Part shown: piece by piece, positions 22,701-31,900 of the stretch | Layout of the letters: every line of letters starts with the position of its first letter | Numbering within the stretch: the first letter of the stretch is position 1 | Source of the DNA: Theileria orientalis strain Shintoku | Lineage: Eukaryota > Apicomplexa > Aconoidasida > Piroplasmida > Theileriidae | Direction of reading: 5' to 3' | NCBI RefSeq assembly: GCF_000740895.1 | Contig: NC_025260.1 | Location: 910,001-974,000 of the forward strand | Length of the DNA stretch: 64,000 bases | The notes under the pieces: generated by a model | What the model saw: only the letters and a program-made list of their open reading frames with translations | Databases searched by the model: none | What the model was told of the DNA's origin: nothing | Position numbers and translations under genes: made by a program

Positions 22701-25700
22701 TGTTCGTTTTATCTTCGCCTTCGCTGTCAAATGAGTCTTGACCGGTCGAGTGGGTGTCTGTGCTCTGCGTTCTGTCCTTACTGTTCGCGTCACTGCTTTT
22801 GTGCGCGCCAACTCGCCTCACATTGCTTCTTTCCTTGAGCTGCGACTTCTGGCTCTTCAGCAACTTCGATATCATGTTCGCCTTGAGGTGTGTGTGTCCG
22901 TTGCGCTCCCTGTTTGGTGATCTATTTGGGGTGTTGTAGTCATGGTTTGGCGATCTATTTGACGTGTTGTAGTCCATGTTTGGGGATCTATTTGACGTGT
23001 TGTAGTCCATGTTTGGTGATGTGGCTGGGGTGTTGTGATTCTGGTTTGGTGATCCAGGTAGGACATCGTACTCAGTTCCCTCAGTGATGCTCTCGTCCAT
23101 CTTACTCGTCGTGATCAAAAAGTGCAGGATCGGGTCTATCAGCTTCGGGAGCATGTATATCGACTCCGAGAGGAAGGCTCGCGCGTAGTAGTGCACCTTC
23201 GGGTCCGAGTCCTCCACTGCGTCCAGTATGTGGCCCACTGCGTCCGAGAAGAACACCTTGTCCGGCGCGTGCGTGTGCAGGTGTCTGAACAGCACTCCGA
23301 ACCTCAGTATTGCGTTGATCTTCTGCCCTATCTCCGTGCTCGTCAGGTCCCTGACGATTATCCTCTCAGCCTCCCCTGAGGCCTGAGGCAGCGACTTCAT
23401 CAGCTGCAGCACTATGTACACCACTTCCGAGTGGTACTGCGCCAGCTTATCGTCCAGGCTGCTCCACAGCTGCGTCAGTATGTTCCTCAGGTGTATCAGC
23501 GAGCTTGCGAAGAACTCCTTGACTGCGTGCCTGTGCGGTATGTCGATCACCTGTATGAACGTGCTTATTCCTCTGCAGAATATCACAGGGTCTGGCGAGA
23601 GGCAGCTTTTGAGCAGACACACTATCCACCTGTCGAGCTTGAACTCGTTCTGCAGCTTCGACTCAATCGAGGCTGCGGACGTTCTCGACGATGCATTGTT
23701 CGACCTCGCGGTCGCCATGTCGCTCTCATCCAATAGCTTCGTCTGCTTTTTGTGAGTGTGTTTACCTTCCAATGACTGGTCCGTTGTTTTCTGGTCGGAC
23801 TTCTGTGTTGCTGATGCTGTTTTCTGGTCCGCCGTATGTGATGTTGGCGATGATTTATGGTCTACCAATTGCGCTGTCGTGTGTGCCGCTGTTGGAGCCT
23901 TCCGAGTGCTGGAGTTTGGTGGCGTCGAGCGCTCTGTCTTCCCCACCAGTGCTGCCGGCCCTGGAGAGAGGGCCTGGGCGGTCGCTGCCGACAGGTCCCC
24001 TTTCTCTGAGCGCACAGACTGAACCGAGTGAGCAGACTGCGGCGAGCGTGCGGAGTTTACTGAGAGCGGCGAGTGCGATGCGTGCGCGTAGTCCAGGCGG
24101 TGCGCAGAGCCCCTGTACTCCGCCACCCTTTCCGGGGACGTGTGTCCCAGGGACTCCGAGAAGCTCCGCGTTATCGGCACAGTCTGCATGTTCACCTCTA
24201 TGGAGACGAAGCGCACTGCCAGGCTGTTGAGCATGTCCAGCACCGATATCTCCGTGTAGTTCAGGTCGGCCTTGCTCTCAAAGTGGTTCAGCGCGTTGAT
24301 GTAGAACTCGTCCAGGTACTTTGCTATGCGCTCGTTGCACAGCTCCTGCTCGTGTACCAGCAGCTTCAGCTCCGAGGTCTCCTTCACGTAGTCGAGGTCG
24401 TTTTCGAAGTAGAAGTAGTGGTAGTCCGTGAGTATCATCTTCTCCGTCCTCGCCAGTATCGAGGCGACGTAGCTGAGCAGGTGCGAGACCACCTGCGTCA
24501 TATCCCGCAGCTCCAGCTTCAGCAGCCTGTAGAGTGCGTTTTCCAGGAGCATGAAGAGCCCTGCCAGTATCGTCTCGCATGACGTGAGCGTCTTCATCTC
24601 GTCGAGGTATATTCTGCTCAGGTTCAGGATCTCGTTCCATGCGTGCACCGAGTCGTACTTTTCGTCGAGGAAGAGCTTGTTGAACTCCTCGGCGATTGAG
24701 ATGAAGACGATGTTCGGCGGCGTGAGCGTCGGGTTGAATATGATTTTCGTCTCCTGGATCACCGCCTGGCGCCAGTCCGTGTCGTCGATGCCCTCGCAGA
24801 CGTAGCGCAGGATCGGTATGCAGAGCACCGGCATCAGCTGGTCCGAGATCACCGCCACCTCAATGTCCGAGATCAGCGTCACGATGATCTTCAGAGGCAG
24901 CACTGCCTCGTCCGCCGTCGTGATCTCCATCTTCAGCAGCTCCTTGATCGCAGTTATGATCACGCTCTTCGAGTGTTCGTTGAAGTACTTCAGGTCTATC
25001 GACTCCACTGACTCGTTCAGGTCATTAGTGTTGAAGAGCCACTGGTAGATTCTCCTCGTGAGCGACCAGTCCTTGTTTCTCAGCAGCCTCAGGATGCTTC
25101 TGCACAGCGCCGACTTGTTCTGGTACGTGAAGAGGTCGTGGTCGAGCGGGAAGTGCTTTGACATGAAGTTCATGAGCTCGCGCAGTATGATCAACGAGTC
25201 GTCTCGCGTCGACGCCATCAGGCTCTTCAGCACCAGGTCGTTCCTGTCTGGCAGCAGCGACTCCAGTCTGTGCGCCGGCAGCTTCGGCACTCTCGGCGAC
25301 AGCTTGTTCGAGATGAGGTACAGCGTCTGCAGTCTAATCTTGTTCGCCTTCTTCAGTATGAGCCAGAGTGCGCTCATGAAGTACTTTTCCGGCACGCGCT
25401 TACTTATCTTTTCCAGCAGGTTGTACACCATGTCGTACGTCTCCGACTTGTCGTCCTCCAGGCCCGGTATGATGCATATCAGCAGTCCGATAAGGCACGG
25501 TATCAGGTTCGGGCCCAGTGGAATGTAGTACTTATCTATGATGTTTAGGAACTGCGGCCTCACTGAGTACGAGCTGTATGAGAAGAATGGAAATAGTCCA
25601 GTGCTGAACAGCGCCAGGTCTCTCGACAAGCTTTCTGGCGGCGTCTTGTCCAGGATCGAGGCGTATACCTCCAGCGCCCTAGTGTGTACTCCCGTCGGCA

Positions 25701-25932
25701 GCTGGTGGTTCAGGCATTGCGCCAGCCTCTTGCATATGATCTCCTTGTACGGGATGCAGGGTATCGTCGAGTTGCTCAGTATCCGATTAAGCTTTATCAA
25801 ACAGTTCGTCAGATCTGCCCACTCTCTCGTCTTCTCAAACTGCGTCAGGATGTTGTAGATATCTGTGTCCAGCTTCCTCAGGTCTGCCCTGTTGATCGAC
25901 GTATGTGCAGATGTGCTCAAATCCTCACTCAT
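16753..25932 (-). CDS. DOP1: DOP1/Dopey-like protein, 3059 residues, intronless
   Basis: Dopey proteins are large peripheral proteins of Golgi and endosomes that work with MON2 and the Neo1 flippase in endosome-to-Golgi traffic. The first 310 residues match the Dopey N-terminal domain, for example PTGVHTRALEVY, FSTGLFPFFSYSSYSVRPQ and YIPLGPNLIPCLIGLL. The rest is helical with scattered conserved blocks up to the C-terminus. It is longer than yeast Dop1 (about 1700 residues) and human DOPEY1 (about 2460), largely because of low-complexity inserts: Asn/Ser near 17470-17790, Gly/Asn/Thr near 18880-19060, Gly/Pro/Asp near 20310-20350, and an 11-residue repeat near 22905-23055. No stop or plausible intron interrupts the 9.2 kb, which is striking next to such intron-rich neighbours. 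Confidence 0.88.
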   Translation of the reverse strand: MSEDLSTSAHTSINRADLRKLDTDIYNILTQFEKTREWADLTNCLIKLNRILSNSTIPCIPYKEIICKRLAQCLNHQLPTGVHTRALEVYASILDKTPPESLSRDLALFSTGLFPFFSYSSYSVRPQFLNIIDKYYIPLGPNLIPCLIGLLICIIPGLEDDKSETYDMVYNLLEKISKRVPEKYFMSALWLILKKANKIRLQTLYLISNKLSPRVPKLPAHRLESLLPDRNDLVLKSLMASTRDDSLIILRELMNFMSKHFPLDHDLFTYQNKSALCRSILRLLRNKDWSLTRRIYQWLFNTNDLNESVESIDLKYFNEHSKSVIITAIKELLKMEITTADEAVLPLKIIVTLISDIEVAVISDQLMPVLCIPILRYVCEGIDDTDWRQAVIQETKIIFNPTLTPPNIVFISIAEEFNKLFLDEKYDSVHAWNEILNLSRIYLDEMKTLTSCETILAGLFMLLENALYRLLKLELRDMTQVVSHLLSYVASILARTEKMILTDYHYFYFENDLDYVKETSELKLLVHEQELCNERIAKYLDEFYINALNHFESKADLNYTEISVLDMLNSLAVRFVSIEVNMQTVPITRSFSESLGHTSPERVAEYRGSAHRLDYAHASHSPLSVNSARSPQSAHSVQSVRSEKGDLSAATAQALSPGPAALVGKTERSTPPNSSTRKAPTAAHTTAQLVDHKSSPTSHTADQKTASATQKSDQKTTDQSLEGKHTHKKQTKLLDESDMATARSNNASSRTSAASIESKLQNEFKLDRWIVCLLKSCLSPDPVIFCRGISTFIQVIDIPHRHAVKEFFASSLIHLRNILTQLWSSLDDKLAQYHSEVVYIVLQLMKSLPQASGEAERIIVRDLTSTEIGQKINAILRFGVLFRHLHTHAPDKVFFSDAVGHILDAVEDSDPKVHYYARAFLSESIYMLPKLIDPILHFLITTSKMDESITEGTEYDVLPGSPNQNHNTPATSPNMDYNTSNRSPNMDYNTSNRSPNHDYNTPNRSPNRERNGHTHLKANMISKLLKSQKSQLKERSNVRRVGAHKSSDANSKDRTQSTDTHSTGQDSFDSEGEDKTNMTELVRKFRHLSSIVGREGQAILDLMNRRQAPIALLKLIQGDELFNELSTTMVVTEEGTLLTSATRTQAYDQAHSESVGGEDANPTLVNHLLDHTFGARAITLNSSVLETSDTESRRSRSVPVDASVEGGKSPGMRDHASIDSVHGPNVNRGDSRVVSPTSHASVTPPSQRANNSQLSTIAGMGKTGATFSFEQGRLTPHLGKGSFEEAPKERTVSVPRELGTQSFEGSSIDTGTESSRQSARRWGVEASKSAPHTPLLSSHHERRESSLYGGDADETYEHQNRAQKASIFPRLLDASNSSYTDASIYNYLDLVIVITLKYICIDADLERLLRVERIDDLLEYQRYLDRLDDQNCSTRKQTNILSLFNRSNSMVDLSMEDRAMLLRCTAIDFMKSFISSLQPANSAREVSCMVAKYLLLLLYHFHLKQEHIIQTQMIYLLKVVMDRCSQETTGPSAPASSLIELSRTLLSMWASKNEPMSARAGESPSSKLQITPNMLATSMSVITGTANILSCLTAEDDKQTNSLTSDAFFDKTAATTYVTQGIENLSYTRDPDTALSQLTPMYIINMGELKKLQIHRMTNLHEITYFPKIIEICIANSAKSKCLHLLQSYIDFSLYSLKFMSGAEGLKYASNFMTEFSSHVLTYTDKIGTTGLFYYLRALYFMFSHLSDDYATEATTAQSRKMKQLSINREIVMTREMNGTKQFGPKSDGGRTMFGSRSKRKTTADTSNLPHFDITSIVDSCVKSVLWARETQLSATYPQGAPEELRHSYSSASSTFDHGADGPNGPDGPDGPEGDIADIGSFTGSASASSSFFDGPMDPFGLRQGLGSAAEGEAQTQGAFGHHDATGKSRHKSHRHCPASMGYRSNFRFMGSNQGFDAMDLNAMNQSSAYIYERSYAYSSRNKLVCSEANLSLKVSLENITNQVIRLFRLLYLKLPYHFIKACIYIWDRSNCEHANYNIPYVDLSASNLENCPKQRQISRRVQTKHCLLMLLNNIPQVTTTSVLSLTLDMMETFCKSSEYRHAPGYQILNTHVREVSVSEFLYTVLVSEMAKRSDVEQTYLELQRWINLVLHFPKQPSVFLWLFCSVVRYEKATACNYAKVLTNIGRRLFSDLLMVVIYQACGLYAPKVCNWLAHKDYDTRPPVPLVVQLMNSAHYFGSSCFTETPPISPCSELATPRLSPPSKAARSPAADALESRLSVLSECVSLPGDLGTSVNLGVIDTGTVNTGNLGVVDSGNLGASGNTGNVNRGAANTGTANTGNVNRGNLGATASINSADGQADSATTELQKFAARYTADRQNDPQATGHQNSQSNAHIVTDDEYSTPNKPTTTTTNTSSLVTSRSQSLLGSELLRGIEGVMTPNRVVSVNALSLLIYLNYDVLQLNRRTPITNVFYQTFHKSLTSYILPLLVTRQHQQQRYFTLLLIRYFPYKLYQVPLLNIKKNLLEFINSSEFFRTDQFGLRELAHVFRRMATEDFKGVADTMARLDLYTNPPHLNVFSNKSASLITRVRYLKRLAFVLYACENDVFTDNISNIIERLAETTRSLKNDTLRSKCLFVMRVLLVKTSQEELTVLWPVLLSELIKVFRTTVDHAGREGRESAADGSGLSPRDYAQVPANAGGAAHTASPRDGDYHASNNANNSQNAQENASNSNNVNTSSSNNNNVSQNDNVNTSSSQNAQENASQNDNTRNNANTSSSNNANTSSSQNDNVNTSSSNNTSSSINENANNNENDTGASRCLMAHSDQNEDSICLNTRSLKNDMSRLSDKSTGRISKNSTSRTSLKSSSRFSTKMSEKEYIKIMENEECPAENRTALLIEAIKIVDMACALKLNEFLVYQWMFINDLNPIKRPSEKKSESKARGDKAASKESAKSQGKQESDEEGDDPELEHMNDFKPFLVLAGQACSEHIKCRIDHALSLPYEYTKPIKLVRTRSHQWDEKNVREVLCESIEKEMTDVVPKYDQNKPIIINQIYKTSKRFQ
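17470..17800. repeat. Coding minisatellite for Asn/Ser/Thr-rich tract in DOP1
   Basis: On the plus strand, units such as GCTAGAGCTAGTGTTAACGTT and GTTAGCGTTATT repeat for about 300 bp. Read on the minus strand they encode runs of Asn, Ala, Thr, Ser, Gln and Asp. The frame is kept throughout. Confidence 0.85.
18880..19065. repeat. Coding repeat for Gly/Asn/Thr-rich tract in DOP1
   Basis: Degenerate 12-15-bp units of the type GTTACCCGTATTAGCGGT encode repeated Gly-Asn, Asn-Thr-Gly and Asn-Leu-Gly patterns within the DOP1 frame. They are related in style, though not in unit, to the Asn/Ser tract at 17470-17800. Confidence 0.75.
22905..23055. repeat. 33-bp coding tandem repeat in DOP1
   Basis: Four to five copies of a 33-bp unit encode an 11-residue motif of the form S-P-N-x-D-Y-N-T-x-N-R. 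The central copies (about 22930-23010) are nearly identical and the outer ones are degenerate. Confidence 0.85.
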
Positions 25933-26440
25933 GGTTGGAGCTTATTTATCAATTATTAGTAGAGATGACTTTTAAAATTACAGGCCGATTAACTTTCGTA
26001 AATCTCCTATGCCTTTCCAGAATAATAATTATCTTTATATAAATTCATGTCCTACTAACATATTTAAAATAAAAGAGCTTTTGAGCTGTAAACTAAAATT
26101 CATTCCAAAGACACTCTAAACATATGATACACTAATTGTAATTGAGTCATATAACCTGAATGGTTAGATCATGAAATAATCTTTTATTTGTATGGCTAAT
26201 AGAATCAAGTTGAAATTATCAAAGATTGAATCCAATCTACTGAATACCATATACAATCACGATGTACAAATAAACAACAAAACTAATATACAAAACAAAT
26301 GAGAAATGTAAAATATAAGCTACACATCTTCTTGAATTAAATTATGAGGTTGGTACACCAAATTTCAACCATTTTTAAATTTTTTGCTCGTTTGTTTCAA
26401 TTTTCCGCCCTTCCTTCTCTCGGAACTCAATTTGAATTGG
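25933..26440. other. AT-rich spacer between two minus-strand genes
   Basis: About 500 bp of AT-rich DNA forming the DOP1 5' flank and the alveolin 3' flank. No coding frame, repeat or recognised signal was seen. Confidence 0.4.
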
Positions 26441-27766
26441 TTATTTGTTGTCCATTTTTAGTCTTCTTATCCTATCTATTATTTTAAGGCTAGTTGGTGT
26501 TGCTTGGGTTGATTCTTTTTCTACTGATTTTTTTGATGTTTTTTCTTCTAATTCTGGACTGAGCAGAACTCTTGATTCGAATCTGCTTTTTCTAGCTTGA
26601 TCTTCTCGATGATCTTTGGCTTTTTGCCTGGTTGTCTCCTCGGATCTGCCCAGGTTGCTCTCCTCAGTGTGGTCTTCTTTGGAATCACAAGTTTCGTCGG
26701 TTATTGATAGTTTGTGGATGCTCGGATATTTTTCTTTTAATCCGTACGTAATTTCAATCTTGTTTTCTTCGAAATGTTCATGTGTATCATTTTCCGTGTA
26801 CCTGTAACTGGATATTTCACTCAGTTCCTCCAACACTTGCTTTTCCCCCTCGCTGCTGTTGTAGTTGGCTGATTTTGAATCAAAATAGCGCAGCTTTGAG
26901 TTGTCGCGTGCGGATTCTTTCTGCTTGAACTCGGTGTATACTTCCATGAGCGTCAGCTTATCGGACTTTTGGTGATCGTCGACCGTCTGAGTTTGAACAC
27001 TGACTTCGGAGTACCTAATCAGTTCTTGGCCTTCGGAAACATCGAGAACAACGCTTTTGTCGTCGGAGACGCATTGCTCGGTGCGCTCGACGCTGTAGGC
27101 ACTGGTGCTTTTTTGATTGGCCACGCTTAATTTCTCGCTCGCTTCGTACTCCATGGGTGACGACTGGACTGAACTCTCCTCGTCGATGGAAGAGCTGCCG
27201 AAGAGTGAGCTTCCGTGGTTGAGAGACCTGAACTCGACTGAATCAAGCTCCTGGAGTCGTTCCTTCTTGTTTATGTTTAAAACTGGAATTCTCCTTTCAC
27301 ACACCATGGGAATTGGGATCTCAATGATCTTCTCCTTCTTGACAATCGTGGGAACGTCCACGTACTTTTCGACGTACTGGATCTCCGGCACTTCCACGAT
27401 CTTCTCCTCCTCGATGATCTTGGCCACCTTCTTGATCTTCTCCACGGTGACGGGGCGTTTTACTTCCTTCACCTTGTACTTGATCACTGGCTTGATGACT
27501 TCTACGTATCTGTCGACGACCTGCACACGGGGGACGTAAACAACCTTCTCCTCTACCTCCTCCTTCATCACCTCCACAATCTTTTCCCGCGTTATGGGTT
27601 TCAATATGATGGCTCTGTGCAAGTCCTTTATTATGTTGCCGTTGGTCAAACTCAAATCGTTTGCATCAGCATAATGGTGGAATGGGAGTCCTTCCATATT
27701 ATACTCACCTAAAAACACACTCGGAGCAGTCTCCTCCTGTTTACTACTCTTTTTAAAGAAAACCAT
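26441..27766 (-). CDS. Alveolin-type inner membrane complex protein
   Basis: A single open frame of 441 residues. Alveolins form the intermediate-filament-like network beneath the inner membrane complex of apicomplexan cells. Residues about 55-175 hold the defining repeats rich in Glu, Lys, Ile, Val and Pro, for example EKVVYVPRVQVVDRYVEV, EEEKIVEVPEIQYVEKYVDV and KEKIIEIPIP. The remainder is Ser/Glu-rich and probably disordered. The N-terminus begins MVFFKKSSKQ, without Gly at position 2, so no N-myristoylation signal is present. The gene diverges from the MATH-like gene over a 640-bp promoter region. Which IMC1 paralogue this is cannot be told from the sequence alone. Confidence 0.9.
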   Translation of the reverse strand: MVFFKKSSKQEETAPSVFLGEYNMEGLPFHHYADANDLSLTNGNIIKDLHRAIILKPITREKIVEVMKEEVEEKVVYVPRVQVVDRYVEVIKPVIKYKVKEVKRPVTVEKIKKVAKIIEEEKIVEVPEIQYVEKYVDVPTIVKKEKIIEIPIPMVCERRIPVLNINKKERLQELDSVEFRSLNHGSSLFGSSSIDEESSVQSSPMEYEASEKLSVANQKSTSAYSVERTEQCVSDDKSVVLDVSEGQELIRYSEVSVQTQTVDDHQKSDKLTLMEVYTEFKQKESARDNSKLRYFDSKSANYNSSEGEKQVLEELSEISSYRYTENDTHEHFEENKIEITYGLKEKYPSIHKLSITDETCDSKEDHTEESNLGRSEETTRQKAKDHREDQARKSRFESRVLLSPELEEKTSKKSVEKESTQATPTSLKIIDRIRRLKMDNK

Positions 27767-28410
27767 CTTTGATATAACTAGCTAAAATTATTTTTATTCT
27801 TTAAATCAGTTACTCTAGATTTAAAATAATATTCATGTAGATTTAAGCAAACACATTAAATAAATTGGTATTTGCGTGATAAGTGTGTTAATCTGATTTA
27901 AATTTTAAGTGGTTAATAAAATTAAATGCACAAAATATTAGAAAATTCAGTGTGCTCATCTAGCTGAAAGTTGAATGTGAGACATCTGATTCAAAGAATT
28001 GAATCAAGATAGTAGGCGTAAAGAATATGCTGATTGTGCTTATATTAATTTTAAATTATGATGGAAAGAGTGAGATGATTAACTAAATAAAATGGTGGAA
28101 TCTTGAGGAATGTAAATAAATAACAAATATGAGAAAACAAAATTATAGCAACTAAAGTGAAGCATTTTGCGCTTAAAATAAAAGGATGTTTTAAATTATT
28201 TAATAATAGAATTTGTGTGACATTTGTACTGTATATAGCTTACACACTCCATGGTGGTGTTTACTGCAAATATCAAATGTATAATTCATTCATAGCTTAG
28301 TTATCGCATTGATTTTTGTAATATATAATTCCAAAATGCCTAATTTTTAAAATTCATGCCTATATTTTGCTCATAATGTGTAGTGATACCGTACACAATT
28401 CAACATAATA
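27767..28410. promoter_or_regulatory. Divergent intergenic region
   Basis: 640 bp of very AT-rich DNA separate the alveolin gene (minus) and the MATH-like gene (plus). It presumably contains both promoters. No motif was recognised. Confidence 0.4.
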
Positions 28411-30899
28411 ATGTTCATATTCCGCTTCTCAAACTTGATAGGCCCAAGATTTTCTCCTCTCTTCGCAGCACTTGTATTTATAAGTGGCGGATTCCTTACA
28501 CATTTGAGGTTATCCAGCTCTGTTTCGGGATTAACGATTCAGGATTATAAGTTACTACTGTCTACATCCTCCAATTACTTAAAATGCAGTAGAAAAGGTA
28601 ATCTAATTAGGAATTCCTGCAGTGGTGATTCCAAATATGCCCATAGTTCGGACTTAAACGTGAATGTGTACCCTAGAATACCCAGAAGAAGGCCAGAATC
28701 ATGTTTGTTTACATAATTTACACAATTTTAATCAGGTTTCATTGAGTGTAATTATCGCAATAGACAATCTGTTTGTTCAAGTTTCAGTGTTGGAACTTTG
28801 GCGCCAGAAGACAATGACCATAAGATGTTGAAGGACTTATACCTGAACAGAGATAAGTACTTTGACGAGACCTTGGGGAAAAACTGTAACCTTTATAGGT
28901 ACTTTAATATAACTAAGAGTAATATAAAGAAGCACCTGGACTACACAATGGAAGAGTATATTAATCGCAAAAATGAAGATGAAGAAAAGGAGTTGTATCT
29001 GGTGGATGGGAATTCATTTAACGGTAGCCCAGATTGGAATTTGCCACTGCCCAGAGAAATGGAATCGCATAAGATACCTGAAGCGGGATCAGATGAAATA
29101 GTGCCAATGGGTAGTAAGGATCAGGGTATTGAGCCTAAGTTTGAAAATGAAGTGCTAGAGTCAATATATAAAATGATACCAGAGGAAGCTGATGATGAGA
29201 TGTATAAGTCAAGCAAGGACAAAATGGTAGAATTGTACGAAGAAGTGGGAGACAACGATTATGAAGTCTTCAATGACCACAAAGTGTACACAAAACAGTA
29301 CTTCCAGGATTATAAAATGATATCGGACGAAGAAACAAAGAGAGAAAGGGAGCTGCTGCGTAGAGTAATGAAGCATCCAACAGTCTTTCCAAGTTATCTC
29401 GATCCACCAAACCCAGTACACAGAACGGGAAGAAGGCGAGAGATACAAAAAAAGAGAGACTCAGGTAACAGAATAGATAGCGAAGTGATGACTAAAACAA
29501 ATACAGGGAGGCTGCAGAGGTTACGATGGGAAATGGATGTGGATTTTAAAGACGATATCGCAAGAGGTAACTGGGACAAAGGGGATCAGCTAACCAAGGT
29601 AAACAGATTATTGTAGCAATACCAGTGTGTCAACACCGGAATAGCAATACTAGAGTAGCAATATTGGCATTTCCTAAACTAATTGAGTAGGAATTTAATG
29701 ATTCAATTGAATGGGAGGAGCTAATGCCAACGCATCAAGATAGCAACTACTTTAAAAGGTACGACTTCAGACAAACCTAGATGAATAGCAAATTAATGAA
29801 AACATAGGAATTACTACGAAGATGGGTTTGCAGACGAGGATAGAACGCCTGACAGTTACTTTGACGTCCAGTTTATAGGATCCACAGACGCTTATCCATT
29901 TGCACTCTCAGCAGGAATGCAATTCACATGGCCCATATACTGGTACTGATTATGATAAGGGTTATATTACAGTGTTGATATACAGCTATATTAAAGTGGT
30001 ATTGGCTATGTTACGCTGATATACAGTTATATAATGGGTTAACGGTCCCTAACATAATATTCAGGGTACCTTGGCTTTGTAAGAAGAATCCAAAAATGAG
30101 GGGACAGCCAATAAGATCGCCGGTGTTTAACCTGGGTGGCATAGAGCCACTGCAGGTAAGTGTAGACTTGTATTTGCATGAGAACTCGGTATTCGTACCT
30201 TATGCCCATATATTGGCCATTTGTAAAATAGTGGTTATGCACACATGTTGGCAATAGGATTATAATAGTTTGTAGTTGTGGTTCTATCCGGAAGGTAGCG
30301 CACACTCGGCGGATGGTTACTGCTCACTTAAAATCATATCGCCACCGGGCTGGAACCTGCCATACAGAATATACCTGTACGTGTTCAGCGAGTACAACAG
30401 AGTGGTCTTGGGGCCGATGTACAGAGAGTCGGCAGAGTACATAGCAAATTCACTCAACACGTGCAGGTAAGAGGGGTTGGGTGTCAAAATGTGTAGACTA
30501 GTGTCAAAAAAAAACAAGGAGCTCCTGGAAAACCCGGAAAACGATAAGGATTACGTGATCCTGGGGCCCTCAGGAAACGTGTACGTGGGAGTGGGCGTAG
30601 TGGACGAACCGATAAGGAGCCATGATCAGAAGCACGAGTTCAAATACGACTGGGACGAGGGCGACTACGAGTTTAACCAGTGGCTGAAGAAGCAGACGTC
30701 GAACCCAGACGACAAATTCACAATGGACACAATAGAAAAGGAGTAAGTGGAATTGAACTCATGGTTGTTTAGCCGAACACACTCAATTTGGTACGAGTCA
30801 CACAAGTATAAATACGTGCCGGATAGACACATCTCAAGGTACTGGAAGACGAGGTACAGCAAAGATATGGTCTGGAATCCGCCGAATCTATCGTTTTAG
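28411..30899 (+). CDS. Secreted protein with a MATH/TRAF-like C-terminal region
   Basis: Eight frame-consistent exons (28411-28702, 28736-29598, 29691-29758, 29808-29942, 30065-30155, 30276-30466, 30497-30742, 30773-30899) give about 670 residues. The N-terminus has a hydrophobic signal-like stretch (SPLFAALVFISGGFLTHL) followed by a Ser/Asn-rich basic segment, so entry to the secretory pathway or apicoplast is plausible. The middle is acidic and not recognised. The C-terminal third has alternating beta-type segments around VFNLGGIEPLQLWFYPEG, DGYCSLKIISPPGW and NVYVGVGVVDEP, which resemble a MATH (meprin/TRAF) fold. That assignment is from pattern only. The gene lies head to head with the alveolin gene. 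Confidence 0.65.
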
Positions 30900-31171
30900 G
30901 GACTGATGCAGAGCCGCCGGTGATTTTAATCATCATTCTTTGGGCGCATTTTTAAAATAATAGTGTAAACTGAAAGAATTTGTAAATTAAAGGAAGCTGG
31001 TTGTAATATTTGTAACTTTGAAGCGTAAAAGTGAAGCAATCAATAGTATGTAAGGTTATGGGAGCTGGTGTATATATGTAAAATGTATGGTTACACCACT
31101 TGGTCGGTGATTTATAGAAGTAGTTAATATAGTAATTTTATGCCAATTTTATATAAAGTCGGAGTTCAAGA
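30900..31171. other. Intergenic spacer
   Basis: AT-rich DNA between two plus-strand genes. No gene or repeat was seen. Confidence 0.35.
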
Positions 31172-31527
31172 ATGATTTTGAGGAATTTGGGAAGGAATTA
31201 CCCTAATTTCTTAATAAGAAACAGCAGTTACAGATTGACACAGCACGCAAACCACTACACTAAGAGTAAATACGAAGGAACTGGGTTCCGCAAATTTCTT
31301 GGACCCTTTTGGGTTTATGCAGTGAGTTAAACGATTTCTCTCTCAATTAAATTAAATTTAGACTCCCGGATTTTTACACAACTACGCACTCATAACGGGG
31401 TTTTTTGTACTGCTGTATTATCCCCTGGACCCGTTTCTATTGAAAGTGAGGAAGCTGGTACGTTGTTTTAGTTTAAATAAATGTGAATTTGCAGAAGGCG
31501 GAAATGGATGCTAAGGTCGGAAGCTAA
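31172..31527 (+). CDS. Small single-span, probably mitochondrial membrane protein
   Basis: Three exons rebuilt by hand (31172-31321, 31363-31458 and 31495-31527, approximate) give 92 residues. The first 30 residues are rich in Arg, Asn and Tyr without acidic residues, like a mitochondrial presequence. A conserved-looking GTGFRKFLGPFWVYATPGF is followed by one membrane span (YALITGFFVLLYYPLDPF) and a short charged tail. Layout and size suggest an accessory subunit of a respiratory complex or ATP synthase, but I do not recognise the family. No single exon reaches 60 residues, so length-filtered gene finding would miss it. Confidence 0.55.
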
Positions 31528-31900
31528 TCATGATGACCAACTAATTTTTAATCGAATTTTTTTTAACTCAATAAAATATAGTGAATATATACGTAAAATA
31601 ACATAAAAATGGTGTCTATGCCAGGTTTATTTTTTCTTCCTATGTACATCGGATTTTAAGCTCGTAATTTTTTTTTATTAACCTATTTTAGTTTAATATG
31701 TTTAATGTATAATTGATTTGTGTCTATGTGTAATCGTTTTGGTGAAATGTGTATGGGTTTCTGCAGCTTATGGATCACATAGGTGCAATTAATTTTGGGC
31801 GTGGGGAGTTCATAGAATCCATGCTCTGGTTCGTGCACTAAGCGCTCAAGTATCAGTATTAATTTTTTATATTTCGCTTTCGTTGTACTTTTAGAATATT
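31528..31900. other. Intergenic spacer
   Basis: AT-rich DNA with poly-T tracts between two plus-strand genes. The short palindrome-free stretch at 31760-31850 is somewhat more GC-rich but has no coding frame that I trust. Confidence 0.35.

Noticed and set aside
28798..29616. A separate gene starting at 28798
   Set aside because: The apparent start is TTG, and the frame continues upstream to a good acceptor at 28735/28736 that joins the signal-peptide exon. It is treated as exon 2 of the MATH-like gene.
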